This document shows positions 24,014-33,117 of a stretch of DNA of 64,000 nt, piece after piece. The notes under the pieces are model-generated. The model saw only the letters and a list, made by a program, of their open reading frames with translations, was not told the DNA's origin and made no database searches. The stretch is from positions 62,001-126,000 of the forward strand of contig NZ_JAFMZK010000009.1 of the NCBI RefSeq assembly GCF_029105185.1, written 5' to 3'. The first letter of the stretch is position 1, and each line of letters starts with the position of its first letter. This DNA comes from Aliiroseovarius sp. Z3. GTDB taxonomy: Bacteria; Pseudomonadota; Alphaproteobacteria; Rhodobacterales; Rhodobacteraceae. Both the position numbers and the translations under genes were made by a program.

Positions 24014-27000
24014 TCAATGGAAATCGCGGCTTGGAAAGAGGCGTTTTGCTTGGTCGCGGGGGTGCATGGCGCGGGAGGGATAGCGCGATTGCTTGGGGGT
24101 ATCATCGGCGCGGGGGCCTTCGGTGGTCAGGGCTTCTGGCTCTGGGTGGCCCAGTTCGAAGAGCATATGCGACATATCCCGAATATCCTGCGCAATTAGG
24201 TGTACAACGATGCCTTCGCGTTGCAGATAGCCTGTAACACGCAAGAGCCGCGCCCCCATCACGATACGCCGAAAACGTTCATAGACAGTCCGCCAGACCA
24301 CAATATTGCTGACGCCGGTTTCATCCTCAAGCGTCAGGAAAATCACGCCGGATGCCGTTCCGGGGCGCTGCCGGGTGATGACGAGGCCGCAGACGGTACA
24401 GCGCCCCAGAGCAACATCTTGCAAAGACGCATGTGTGACGAGGCCGGGAAGCGCAGGGCGCAGAAGTTCCATCGGATGGGCACGCAGGGTCAGGCGAGTG
24501 GAAACGTAATCTTCCACCACCTCTTCGCCCAATTGCATGATTGGCAGGGCGACCTGTGGTTCGTGGATGTTCTCCCCGTCAATCGGATCATTGAACAGGG
24601 GCAAGGGTTTGGGGCTCTGGATGGCCTTGATCCGCCACAGCGCGTCGCGGCGCGTGAGTCCCATATCAGAGAACGCGTCAGCCTCGGCCAGCCGCGTCAA
24701 CACATCCGGGCGCAGGCCCGCACGAAGCCACAGCGCCTCTGGGTCAGGGTAGCCATTGCCTCGGGCTGCTATTATCCAGTCGGCATCTTCTTCTTTGAAA
24801 CCTTTGATTTGGCGAAAGCCGAGTCTCAGCGCCAAAGCACCATCAGAGCGGCGTTCCAGCGTGTTGTCCCATTCGGAATGGTTGACGCATATGGGCCGTG
24901 TCTCGACCCCGTGCTCACGCACATCTCGCACGATCTGGGCCGGAGCATAAAACCCCATAGGTTGGGAATTCAGCAAGGCGCAGGCAAAAATCGCTGGGTG
25001 GTGGCATTTCAGCCAGGCCGACACATAGGCCAACATGGCAAAGGCGGCGGCATGGCTTTCGGGGAAGCCGTAATCGGCAAAGCCTTCGATCTGGCCGAAA
25101 CAACGCTCGGCCACCTCGGGGGGATATCCGTTCTTCAACATGCCAGCGATGAACTTGTCCCGATATTTGCCAATGGTTCCCATGCGCCGGAAAGAGGCAA
25201 GGGAACGGCGCAGGTGGTCAGCCTCTTCCGCGGTAAAGCCGGCACCCACAACCGCAATTCGCAGGGCCTGCTCTTGAAAGAGAGGTACGCCTAGTGTGCG
25301 CGCGGTGACCTCTTCCAGGGCGGGGCCGAAGGGTTCGGGTTTTTCCAGCCCTTGCCTGCGCTTGATATAGGGCTGCACCATGCCGCCCTGAATGGGGCCG
25401 GGGCGCACGATGGCGACCTCGATTACCAGATCATAGAATTTGCGCGGACGCATGCGGGGCAGGAAATTCATCTGTGCACGGCTTTCCACCTGAAACACCC
25501 CAATCGCATCGGCGCGACACAGCATGTCATAGGTCGGGGTGTCGCCCTGCGGGATCGAGGCGATGGTGTGCGCCAGCCCCTCGTGATGGTCCATCAGCTC
25601 AAAGGCTTTGCGGATGCAACTGAGCATCCCCAGCCCCAATACATCCACCTTGAGGATTCCCAAGGCGTCGATGTCGTCCTTGTCCCAACAGATCACGGTG
25701 CGATCTTCCATCGCGGCGTTCTCGATAGGGGCAAGCTCATCAAGCCGTCCACGGGTAATGACAAAACCGCCCACATGCTGCGAGAGGTGGCGCGGAAAGC
25801 CGATGATTTCACCAATCAAACGGATGGTCTGCATCAGGCGGCGGTCATTCGGGTCAAGGCCAAGCTCGCGGATGCGGTCCAGATCCACGCCCCCATTGGT
25901 CATGCCCCATATCTGGCTGGACAGTCCGGCGGTCACATCCTGACTAAGCCCCATGGCCTTGCCCACTTCGCGGATGGCGGCACGTGTGCGAAAGTGGATT
26001 ACCGTGGCACAGAGCCCGGCGCGGTGACGGCCGTATTTCTCATAAATCCACTGGATCACCTCTTCGCGCCGTTCGTGTTCGAAATCCACGTCGATATCCG
26101 GCGGCTCACCCCGATGCTTTGAGATAAAGCGCTCAAAGACCATTGCGATCATATCGGGGCTGACATCGGTGATACCCAAGAGATAACAGAGGATCGAATT
26201 GGCGGCAGATCCGCGTCCCTGACATAAAATGCCCTTCGATTTCGCGAATTGCACAATGTCATGCACGGTCAGGAAATAGGCGGGGAAGTTCAGCTCCTTC
26301 ACCACGGCCAGTTCTTTTTGCATTAGCTCAAGCGCCCTGTCGGGCGGCCCATCGGGATAGCGGCGTTTCAGGCCCTCTTGTGCAAGACGTTCCAGCCGGG
26401 CCTGCGGGGTTTCCCCTTCCGTTTCCTCATGCGGGTATTCATAGGACAGTTCGCTCAGATCAAAACTGCACTTGTCGGCAATCTCCAATGTCCGCCGCAG
26501 CGCAGCCGGGTGATTTCGAAAGAGGCGCGTCATGTCGGCCCCGGCCTTCAGGCGGCGTTCCCCATTGGGCAGCGCACGGGTGCCGATCTGATCAATGGTG
26601 ATATGTTCGCGCATACAGGTCAGCACATCTGCAAGCTGCCTGCGGTTGGCCCGGTGCATCAGTACATCTCCAACGGCGACCATCGGGGCCGAGGTTTTTT
26701 TCGCCGCCTGTGCACATGTATTCAGATAGGCTTCGTCGCTTCCGTCGTAACACGGAGCGGCGCCCAGAAAGACATGGTTGGGGAAATTCTGCCGTAGTCT
26801 TCGAATGTCGGGTATGGCCTTGCTTAAACACACCTGCGGCAGGGCGATCAGGATCATGCCTTTGCAGGCAGCCATCATATCTTTGGTGTAAAGAATACAC
26901 TCGCCCTTTTCCGCCCGGCGCTTGCCCAGGGTCAGAAGGCGCGTCAGGCGTTTATAGGCGGCCCGGTCGCGCGGCAGGGCGATCCAGTCGACTGGGCTGT

Positions 27001-27397
27001 CCTGCAGTACCAACCGACACCCGACAATGAGCTTTGGAAGCGACATGTTGCTTGGCTTGGCAATCGGAGCGTTGCGGCCAACCTCTTGCCGAGATGAAGA
27101 ATCGATACGTTGCTGCGAGCGTATCTGCACGGTTTCCTGCATTTCGTGCTGCAATTCCTTCAAGGCAGACCAGGCCCGCACCACCCCCGCAAGCGAATTG
27201 CGATCTGTAATCGCCATGGCGGACAGGCCCAGCTCTGCGGCGCGCACCACCAATTCTTCGGGGTGGGAGGCCCCCGTCAGAAAGGTGAAGTTCGTGGTGA
27301 TGCAAAGCTCGGCATAATCCTGCCCCTGCATTCGGCTGTCCAGCATATCCCGACGAAGGGCTTCGACCGGGCGATGGGTGCGATTAACCTCGATCAT
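24014..27397 (-). CDS. dnaE2: Error-prone DNA polymerase DnaE2 (ImuC)
   Basis: Lesion-bypass C-family polymerase acting with ImuA and ImuB in damage-induced mutagenesis. 1127 residues. PHP domain (YAELCITTNFTFLTGASHPE), polymerase active-site blocks (GRGSAANSILCYLLGITDVSP, PPDIDVDFEHERREEVIQWI), finger and beta-binding segments, and a C-terminal OB fold (GRCTVCGLVITRQRPGTASGVIF). ATG 27397 overlaps the imuB stop by four bases (ATGA). Confidence 0.96.
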   Translation of the reverse strand: MIEVNRTHRPVEALRRDMLDSRMQGQDYAELCITTNFTFLTGASHPEELVVRAAELGLSAMAITDRNSLAGVVRAWSALKELQHEMQETVQIRSQQRIDSSSRQEVGRNAPIAKPSNMSLPKLIVGCRLVLQDSPVDWIALPRDRAAYKRLTRLLTLGKRRAEKGECILYTKDMMAACKGMILIALPQVCLSKAIPDIRRLRQNFPNHVFLGAAPCYDGSDEAYLNTCAQAAKKTSAPMVAVGDVLMHRANRRQLADVLTCMREHITIDQIGTRALPNGERRLKAGADMTRLFRNHPAALRRTLEIADKCSFDLSELSYEYPHEETEGETPQARLERLAQEGLKRRYPDGPPDRALELMQKELAVVKELNFPAYFLTVHDIVQFAKSKGILCQGRGSAANSILCYLLGITDVSPDMIAMVFERFISKHRGEPPDIDVDFEHERREEVIQWIYEKYGRHRAGLCATVIHFRTRAAIREVGKAMGLSQDVTAGLSSQIWGMTNGGVDLDRIRELGLDPNDRRLMQTIRLIGEIIGFPRHLSQHVGGFVITRGRLDELAPIENAAMEDRTVICWDKDDIDALGILKVDVLGLGMLSCIRKAFELMDHHEGLAHTIASIPQGDTPTYDMLCRADAIGVFQVESRAQMNFLPRMRPRKFYDLVIEVAIVRPGPIQGGMVQPYIKRRQGLEKPEPFGPALEEVTARTLGVPLFQEQALRIAVVGAGFTAEEADHLRRSLASFRRMGTIGKYRDKFIAGMLKNGYPPEVAERCFGQIEGFADYGFPESHAAAFAMLAYVSAWLKCHHPAIFACALLNSQPMGFYAPAQIVRDVREHGVETRPICVNHSEWDNTLERRSDGALALRLGFRQIKGFKEEDADWIIAARGNGYPDPEALWLRAGLRPDVLTRLAEADAFSDMGLTRRDALWRIKAIQSPKPLPLFNDPIDGENIHEPQVALPIMQLGEEVVEDYVSTRLTLRAHPMELLRPALPGLVTHASLQDVALGRCTVCGLVITRQRPGTASGVIFLTLEDETGVSNIVVWRTVYERFRRIVMGARLLRVTGYLQREGIVVHLIAQDIRDMSHMLFELGHPEPEALTTEGPRADDTPKQSRYPSRAMHPRDQAKRLFPSRDFH

Positions 27398-28872
27398 GCG
27401 AATTCCCCCTGCACAAACCAACCGGGATTTTGCGGTGTATAAAACAGCCAGAGCCGCCGCCCCTCACGCGTTTCCACCCGCCAATAATCGCGCAAACCAG
27501 ATCGCCAGTTTTCGTCTTCCAGCCACCATTCGGGGGCAATGCGTTCAGGCCCGATGGTGCGAGCGCAGGTCAAGGCCATGCGCCGCCAACGAAATCGTGT
27601 GGGTGGGCGCGCATCTGCCCCCGCAATCGGCTCTGGTGGGAACAGGCAGATCGGGCGCGGCTGCGCGCTGACCCAACCACTCGCCGGGTCTGAATAGGCC
27701 GCAGGTGCCACGATAAAACTACGTTCCGGGATATGGCTGTCAGCGGGTAGGAACCGTTGGATGTTCTCCAGCCCGATCCGTGTGCCAAGACGCGAGATCA
27801 GGTCATCCAGCTTGTCTTTTCCGCCACCCGAGACATGGCTGATCTGTTGCGCCGGCAGGGTTTCCACCCATGTTGCCTCTAACCGCAACTGATCAATACC
27901 GAACCCTGCATCAACCTCGCTCAGCCCCCGTTCGAAGAGCGGCAAAATGCGCTGTGGGTCGCGCAGAGGGCGGGCCAGCTGCAGCTCAACCCGTTGGCAC
28001 CCCTGATCCACCCGGCGCAGGGTGATGCACAGGTTCCGTGCGCCCACTTCCTGCGTTCTCAATTTCGCACAGAGCTGGACAAGAAGCCGCTCGGCCCCTG
28101 CCATCACATCCGACAGCAGGCCGATCGGTTCTGGCAGTGTCATCCGCACCGCATAATGTGGTGGGTCGGCATAGGGGGAAATCTCTTCGGGCTGCGTGCC
28201 CAAAGCCTGATCCAATCGCAGCAAAAGACCGGGGCCAAACCGGCGGGTCAGCGGTGCGCGCGCAGTTTGTGCCAGATCGCCAATTGTGTGCAGCCCTAAC
28301 CGTCGCAACGTGATCGACATGCGATCGTCAATTCGCAATGCCGCAACAGGCAAAGACTTTAGGGCAGGGAGTGCATCACCACCCGGGGCAACCCCCTCGC
28401 CATAATGCGCCAAAGCCCAAGCCGCCCCACGCGTATCCGCAAGACCGATTTGTGCCGATAACCCGGCACGCATCAGACCCATGCGCATGTCTGCCAGCAT
28501 GGCCTCTTCGCCACCAAACAGATGCGCTGACCCGGTGATATCCATCACCAGACCATCCTCGCCCTCAAGCCCAACCCATGGGCAGTAACGTGTCGCCCAG
28601 CGACGTAGCGTATGCAAGAAGCGCCGATCCTGCTCGGGTTGCGCCATTCGGCTTTGCAGGCTTGGACAAAAGGCACGAGCATCAGCATAAGGCATACCCT
28701 GATGCAAACCTTGTTGCGCGGCGGCAGCATTCAGACAATAAATCCGGTTGGCATTTTGCTGTTTCAGCGTCAGGGCAAAGGGCCCTTCAACCGGGTGCAG
28801 GCGCAAAGCCCGGTCACTTGCGAGCCGGGGAAACCATAGTGATACGACGCGACGCTGTATCCCATCGAACAT
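27394..28872 (-). CDS. imuB: ImuB, Y-family polymerase-like clamp adaptor
   Basis: Inactive Y-family polymerase relative that links DnaE2 to the beta clamp. 492 residues. N-terminal VVSLWFPRLASDRAL, a short LVMDITGSAHLFGGEEAML that replaces the catalytic carboxylate set of active polymerases, and the HhH-like RRLGLHTIGDLAQTARAPL. ATG 28872 has AGG at eight bases; GTG 28881 is an alternative. Overlaps the imuA end by 59 bases. No LexA site was found for the operon. Confidence 0.9.
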   Translation of the reverse strand: MFDGIQRRVVSLWFPRLASDRALRLHPVEGPFALTLKQQNANRIYCLNAAAAQQGLHQGMPYADARAFCPSLQSRMAQPEQDRRFLHTLRRWATRYCPWVGLEGEDGLVMDITGSAHLFGGEEAMLADMRMGLMRAGLSAQIGLADTRGAAWALAHYGEGVAPGGDALPALKSLPVAALRIDDRMSITLRRLGLHTIGDLAQTARAPLTRRFGPGLLLRLDQALGTQPEEISPYADPPHYAVRMTLPEPIGLLSDVMAGAERLLVQLCAKLRTQEVGARNLCITLRRVDQGCQRVELQLARPLRDPQRILPLFERGLSEVDAGFGIDQLRLEATWVETLPAQQISHVSGGGKDKLDDLISRLGTRIGLENIQRFLPADSHIPERSFIVAPAAYSDPASGWVSAQPRPICLFPPEPIAGADARPPTRFRWRRMALTCARTIGPERIAPEWWLEDENWRSGLRDYWRVETREGRRLWLFYTPQNPGWFVQGEFA

Positions 28873-29368
28873 GCCAGACACCTAATGTTCCTGATTTGTT
28901 CTTAATAAGCTCCCACTTCTGTAAAGTCGAGTCTTTGGGGTCGAACACAGGGGTACAGCGCCACCGCGTTTCCGCCGCATTGCTGCCCATTCCTTCGGGA
29001 ATAATGGCCAATCCCGTGGACATTCCATCCCGCGCCGCCAATTGCAGCCGCCGTCCTTCTGTCAGGCCCAAGGGCTGGTTAAGAGACATGACAACCAGAG
29101 ACACAGCGCCAGATCGCAGGGCCTCTTCGGCAACCGCAAGCGTTTCTGTGTGTTTCCCTGTGTTACAGACCGTTAGTACCGAGGGCTCCACGAAATCTAC
29201 AAAACCTGTTGGGTTGATCTGAGTGCTATCCCAATTCTCGCGAACCCACATCGTATAGCCAGCCAATCGCGCCGCAAGCGCGAAGGCAAACACATATGCG
29301 CCCGCCCCACAAACCTCATGTGTGCGGGATGCGGTGGGAGGGAAGAATGGAACCTCGGCATGCTGCAT
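28814..29368 (-). CDS. imuA: ImuA-like protein of the mutasome
   Basis: RecA/SulA-like regulatory partner of ImuB and DnaE2. 184 residues from ATG 29368 (MQHAEVPFF). The segment HEVCGAGAYVFAFALAARLA and SVLTVCNTGKHTETLAVAEEAL ... VVMSLNQPLGLTEGRRLQLAA matches the RecA-like core, without a clear Walker A. First gene of imuA-imuB-dnaE2. The identity rests on order plus this core; start not certain (TTG 29407 is an alternative). Confidence 0.85.
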   Translation of the reverse strand: MQHAEVPFFPPTASRTHEVCGAGAYVFAFALAARLAGYTMWVRENWDSTQINPTGFVDFVEPSVLTVCNTGKHTETLAVAEEALRSGAVSLVVMSLNQPLGLTEGRRLQLAARDGMSTGLAIIPEGMGSNAAETRWRCTPVFDPKDSTLQKWELIKNKSGTLGVWHVRWDTASRRITMVSPARK

Positions 29369-29470
29369 GGGTAATATGTAGCGAGAAACACCGGGGCCAA
29401 ACAACACCGGATCTTAGCGCGCGCCGCAGCGAAAGCGCGCTTTGTCCCGCGCAACCAATGGCGCCTGCGC

Positions 29471-29501
29471 AAAAAAAAAGCCGGGAGCGATGTCCCGGCT
29501 T
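29471..29501 (-). terminator. Terminator of the gap gene at 29524
   Basis: AAGCCGGGA (29478-29486) pairs with TCCCGGCTT (29493-29501), six-base loop; on the minus strand it is followed by nine T (A-run 29471-29479). Confidence 0.9.
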
Positions 29502-29523
29502 CTTAGCAGTTGCGCGCAGCGCC

Positions 29524-30522
29524 TCACAGATGCTTGGCCATCTCGGCCGCTGTATCCAACATGCGACAGCTGAAGCCCCATTCGTTGTCATACCAGGTAA
29601 GCACGCGCACCATGTTGCCACCGAGTACCTTGGTTTGGTCCAGTGCGAAACTTGAAGAGTGGGGGTCATGGTTGAAGTCGCTTGAGACCAGCGGGCGGTC
29701 GACCACGCCGAGCACCCCCTTCAGCGGGCCATTGGCTGCGGCGATGATGGCCGCATTGACCTCGTCCACTGTTGTCTCGCGCGCTGCCTCGAACGTCAGG
29801 TCCACGCAGGAGACGTTGGGGGTGGGTACGCGGATTGCGACGCCGTCCAGTTTGCCCGCCAGTTCGGGCAGGACAAGCCCCACGGCGCGGGCGGCCCCGG
29901 TGGTGGTGGGGATCATGCTAAGGGCGGCTGCACGGGCGCGATAGAAATCCTTGTGCATTGTATCCAGTGTTGGCTGGTCGCCGGTATAGCTGTGGATGGT
30001 CGTCATGAAGCCCTTGTTGATGCCGATGGCGTCTTGCAGAACTTTGGCAACCGGTGACAGGCAGTTGGTCGTGCACGAGGCATTGGACACATGCACATCT
30101 GCCGAGGTCAGCGTGTCGTGGTTCACCCCAAAAGCGATGGTTTTGTCCGCACCCTTGGACGGGGCTGAAACCAGAACGCGGCTGGCACCGTTTTCAAGGT
30201 GGACCTTGGCTTTATCGCCGGTGAAGATACCCGTGCACTCCAGCACGATGTCCACGTCGCCCCAGGGCAGCTCGGCGGGATTGCGGATTGCGGTGACACG
30301 GATTGGGCCGCGCCCGGCGTCGATGGTGTCGTCGGTGAATGTCACCTCGTTCGGGAAGCGGCCATGCACACTGTCGAACTGAAGCAGGTGGGCGTTCATT
30401 TCGACCGGGCCAAGGTCGTTGATTGCCACGACGTCGATGTCATCGCGACCAGTTTCATGCAGGGCGCGCAGCACCAGTCGTCCGATCCGTCCAAATCCGT
30501 TGATGGCCACTTTGACTGTCAT
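29524..30522 (-). CDS. gap: Glyceraldehyde-3-phosphate dehydrogenase, NAD-type signature
   Basis: 332 residues from ATG 30522, which has AAGGA at eight bases; ATG 30531 overlaps that site. GINGFGRIG-type Rossmann motif, catalytic SNASCTTNCLSP, and FYRARAAALSMIPTTTGAA. The cofactor loop after beta-2 reads AINDLGP: Asp36 contacts the adenosine ribose and excludes NADP, as in glycolytic enzymes. Second of two paralogues, 126 bases from the small ORF between them. Confidence 0.95.
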   Translation of the reverse strand: MTVKVAINGFGRIGRLVLRALHETGRDDIDVVAINDLGPVEMNAHLLQFDSVHGRFPNEVTFTDDTIDAGRGPIRVTAIRNPAELPWGDVDIVLECTGIFTGDKAKVHLENGASRVLVSAPSKGADKTIAFGVNHDTLTSADVHVSNASCTTNCLSPVAKVLQDAIGINKGFMTTIHSYTGDQPTLDTMHKDFYRARAAALSMIPTTTGAARAVGLVLPELAGKLDGVAIRVPTPNVSCVDLTFEAARETTVDEVNAAIIAAANGPLKGVLGVVDRPLVSSDFNHDPHSSSFALDQTKVLGGNMVRVLTWYDNEWGFSCRMLDTAAEMAKHL

Positions 30523-30647
30523 GTTCTTCATCCTTGCATGCGGCGGGCGCGCCGACGGTCCGGCGCAGCTGACCTGAATATGTGAGCGCTAACATCAACA
30601 TTTCAGCCAAAAGGTCAAGAGAAGATCACTTGCCGCGCGGATGGTGA

Positions 30648-30791
30648 TCAGCGCCAGAAGGCGATCCATTCGGTAAATTCGAGGAATTTTCTGGATAGAA
30701 ACAACAGGGTGCGACCGTCTGCAAGCAGAAGATCAGCACCGATCAAACCCACGATCAAAATACCAAGGGTCAGTGCGATCTGGTTTGTCAA
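30648..30791 (-). CDS. 47-residue one-TM protein between the two gap genes
   Basis: Too short for the usual length cutoff and with a TTG start (30791) preceded by AGGAG at six bases. The 47 codons read M(TTG)TNQIALTLGILIVGLIGA as a single transmembrane helix, then DLLLADGRTLLFLSRKF and the end FTEWIAFWR. The aromatic C-terminus and the FLSRKF...EW..FWR pattern look like a conserved small membrane protein rather than chance. Same strand as both gap genes. Function unknown; I recall similar genes next to gap in roseobacters, which should be checked. Confidence 0.72.
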   Translation of the reverse strand: MTNQIALTLGILIVGLIGADLLLADGRTLLFLSRKFLEFTEWIAFWR

Positions 30792-30850
30792 AGTTTGCTC
30801 CTGCCTGTTTGGGCACATTGTTGCAATGGCATCGGGGTAGGGGCAAGGGC

Positions 30851-30884
30851 AAAAGAAAACCCCGCCTCATGACTGGGCGGGGTT
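30851..30884 (-). terminator. Terminator after gap2
   Basis: AACCCCGCC (30858-30866) and GGCGGGGTT (30876-30884) form a nine-base stem; on the minus strand TTTTCTTTT follows. It lies between gap2 and the 47-residue gene, so the latter may need readthrough or its own promoter. Confidence 0.85.
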
Positions 30885-30907
30885 CCGAATTTCATATGAT
30901 GAGGTGA

Positions 30908-31906
30908 CTAGAATGAGCCCATTTTCACCGCGACATCGGCCATGCGGGTCGAGAAGCCCCATTCGTTGTCATACCAGCCCATCACGCGCACGGTGCGTCC
31001 GCCCACGACCTTGGTTTGGTCCGGTGCGAAGATCGAGCTTTGTTCGGTGTGGTTGAAGTCGATCGAGACCTTGGGTTCGGGGTCATAGCCCAGCACCCGC
31101 GACATGGTACCTTCTGCGGCGGCGCGCACAATCTCGTTCACTTCTTCGACCGAGGTATCGCGCCCGGCTTCGAACGTCAGATCAATGGCGGATACGTTCG
31201 GGGTGGGCACGCGCATGGCGGTTCCGTCCAGCTTGCCTGCGAGTTCCGGCATAACCTCGCCCAAGGCTTTGGCGGCACCGGTCGAGGTTGGGATGATCGC
31301 CATGGCGGCGGCGCGGGCGCGGTAAAGGTCGCTGTGGCGGCGGTCCAGCGTTGGCTGGTCGCCAGTATAGGAATGGATCGTGGTCATGATCCCACGCTCG
31401 ATCCCCAGAGCCTCGTGCAGCACCTTGGCCAGCGGAGCCAGCCCGTTCGTCGTGCACGACCCGTTCGAGACCATATTGTGATGGGCCTGAAGCTCTTTGT
31501 CGTTCACGCCCAGAACGATGGTTTTCTGCACGTTCTTCGCGGGGGCCGAGATCAGAACCTTGCGGGCACCCTGTTCGATGTGGCGTTTGGCTTTCTCGCC
31601 GTCGTTGAAGTTGCCGGTGCATTCCAGCACGACATCGCAACCGGTCCAGTCCAGCGCGCCCATGTCATAGGTGGACATCATCTGCATCGGGCCACGGCCC
31701 ACATCCATGGTTTTATCGCCCAGCGTGATCTGGTTCGGGAACCGGCCATGGATGCTGTCGTATTTCAGCAGGTGTGCCGCGGTTTCCAGCGGGCCGGTTG
31801 CGTTGACTTTGACCACGTTGATGTCGTTGCGACCCGATGCGGCGATCTGTGCCAGGGTGCAGCGGCCGATACGGCCAAATCCATTGATACCCACTGTGAC
31901 GGTCAT
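30908..31906 (-). CDS. gap2: Glyceraldehyde-3-phosphate dehydrogenase, NADP-type signature
   Basis: 332 residues from ATG 31906. GINGFGRIGRCTL, catalytic SNGSCTTNGLAP, IHSYTGDQPTLDRRHSDLY. The cofactor loop reads VNATGP: the Asp36 of the NAD enzymes is Ala, the same change seen in the gluconeogenic GapB of Bacillus, and the pair near the adenosine site is RR, where NAD enzymes have LP or similar. Preference for NADP is therefore likely but not proven. The gene opens a short run that ends in a terminator before the small ORF. Confidence 0.94.
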   Translation of the reverse strand: MTVTVGINGFGRIGRCTLAQIAASGRNDINVVKVNATGPLETAAHLLKYDSIHGRFPNQITLGDKTMDVGRGPMQMMSTYDMGALDWTGCDVVLECTGNFNDGEKAKRHIEQGARKVLISAPAKNVQKTIVLGVNDKELQAHHNMVSNGSCTTNGLAPLAKVLHEALGIERGIMTTIHSYTGDQPTLDRRHSDLYRARAAAMAIIPTSTGAAKALGEVMPELAGKLDGTAMRVPTPNVSAIDLTFEAGRDTSVEEVNEIVRAAAEGTMSRVLGYDPEPKVSIDFNHTEQSSIFAPDQTKVVGGRTVRVMGWYDNEWGFSTRMADVAVKMGSF

Positions 31907-32154
31907 GCGTCTTCCCCTCAGGTTTTGGCCCGATGGCCACGAAACTTTCCGCTGATATAGCGACCGATGCGCATTGGCCCAACCCGCAAAACGCGTTTGA
32001 CACCAGCTTGTTAGCGAAAACATGGCCAGCGATCCGGTCGTTAGCGCAAACGACATGCGCCAACAGTCCTGATGATCGCTTCGGCGCGCAAATGCTTCAC
32101 GCCGTGCGCGAAAGCCATTATTGTCGCGATCAACACAAGCACAGGGGCAGGTTC

Positions 32155-33117
32155 ATGAGTGGTTTGATTGCGCTGTTGGATGACGTGGCGGGCATTGCGA
32201 AAATCGCGGCGGCGTCGGTCGATGACGTGGCCGGGCAGGCGGCCAAGGCAGGGGCAAAGGCGGCGGGCGCCGTGATTGACGATGCCGCAGTCACGCCGAA
32301 ATATGTTCAGGGGTTCGAAGCCAAGCGCGAGCTGCCGATCATCGGGCGGATTGCTTGGGGGTCGATCAAGAACAAGCTGATCATTCTTCTGCCAATCGGT
32401 TTGCTGTTGTCATCCTTCGCTCCCTGGGTGATCCCTCCGCTTCTGATGCTGGGCGGGGCCTATCTGTGTTTTGAAGGCGCCGAAAAGGTCTGGCATGTGT
32501 TGTTCCCGCACGAAGAAACGTGGGACCATGCCGAGCATGATATCGGCGATCCGGCCCATCTTGAGCAGGAAAAGGTCGCAGGTGCGATCAAGACCGATTT
32601 TATCCTGTCCGCCGAGATCATGACCATATCGCTTGCCGCCATACCCGAAAGCAACATCTGGATGGAGGCCGCGACCCTGGCCGTCGTTGCCGTCGGAATC
32701 ACGGTCGTCGTCTATGGCTCGGTGGCCTTGATCGTCAAAATGGATGATCTGGGATTGTTCATGGCTCAACGCGGTCGGCTGTCGACCACCCGCGCCTTCG
32801 GGCGTGGCATCGTCAACGCCATGCCCGGCTTTCTGAAACTCTTGATGATCATTGGAACGGCCGCGATGATCTGGGTCGGCGGCTCGATCATCATTCACGG
32901 GCTGCACGAGTTGGGGGTGCATCAACCCTATCAGATCATCCACGATATCGCGGTGGCGGCGGCACAGGCCGTGCCCAGCATGCCCGGATTTGTCGAATGG
33001 GCGGTGACGGCCACGCTTGACGGCATTGTCGGGCTGGCGCTGGGGGTGATGATCATTCCGCTTGCGACCCGCGTGATCGGACCGATTTGGCAAGCGGTGT
33101 TCAAGGGAAAGGCTTAA
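32155..33117 (+). CDS. DUF808 (YedI-like) membrane protein
   Basis: 320 residues. N-terminal SGLIALLDDVAGIAKIAAAS is the family's mark, followed by Ala/Lys-rich linker, then several hydrophobic segments (about residues 75-105, 175-205, 225-250, 280-310). Function unknown in all members. Ends four bases inside the convergent DMT gene. A run-in frame upstream (31933) is shadow. Confidence 0.88.
   Translation: MSGLIALLDDVAGIAKIAAASVDDVAGQAAKAGAKAAGAVIDDAAVTPKYVQGFEAKRELPIIGRIAWGSIKNKLIILLPIGLLLSSFAPWVIPPLLMLGGAYLCFEGAEKVWHVLFPHEETWDHAEHDIGDPAHLEQEKVAGAIKTDFILSAEIMTISLAAIPESNIWMEAATLAVVAVGITVVVYGSVALIVKMDDLGLFMAQRGRLSTTRAFGRGIVNAMPGFLKLLMIIGTAAMIWVGGSIIIHGLHELGVHQPYQIIHDIAVAAAQAVPSMPGFVEWAVTATLDGIVGLALGVMIIPLATRVIGPIWQAVFKGKA

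Noticed and set aside
29369-29470. LexA box (GTTC-N7-GTTC) upstream of imuA
   Set aside because: Only GTTT/GTTG-like halves with wrong spacing were found.
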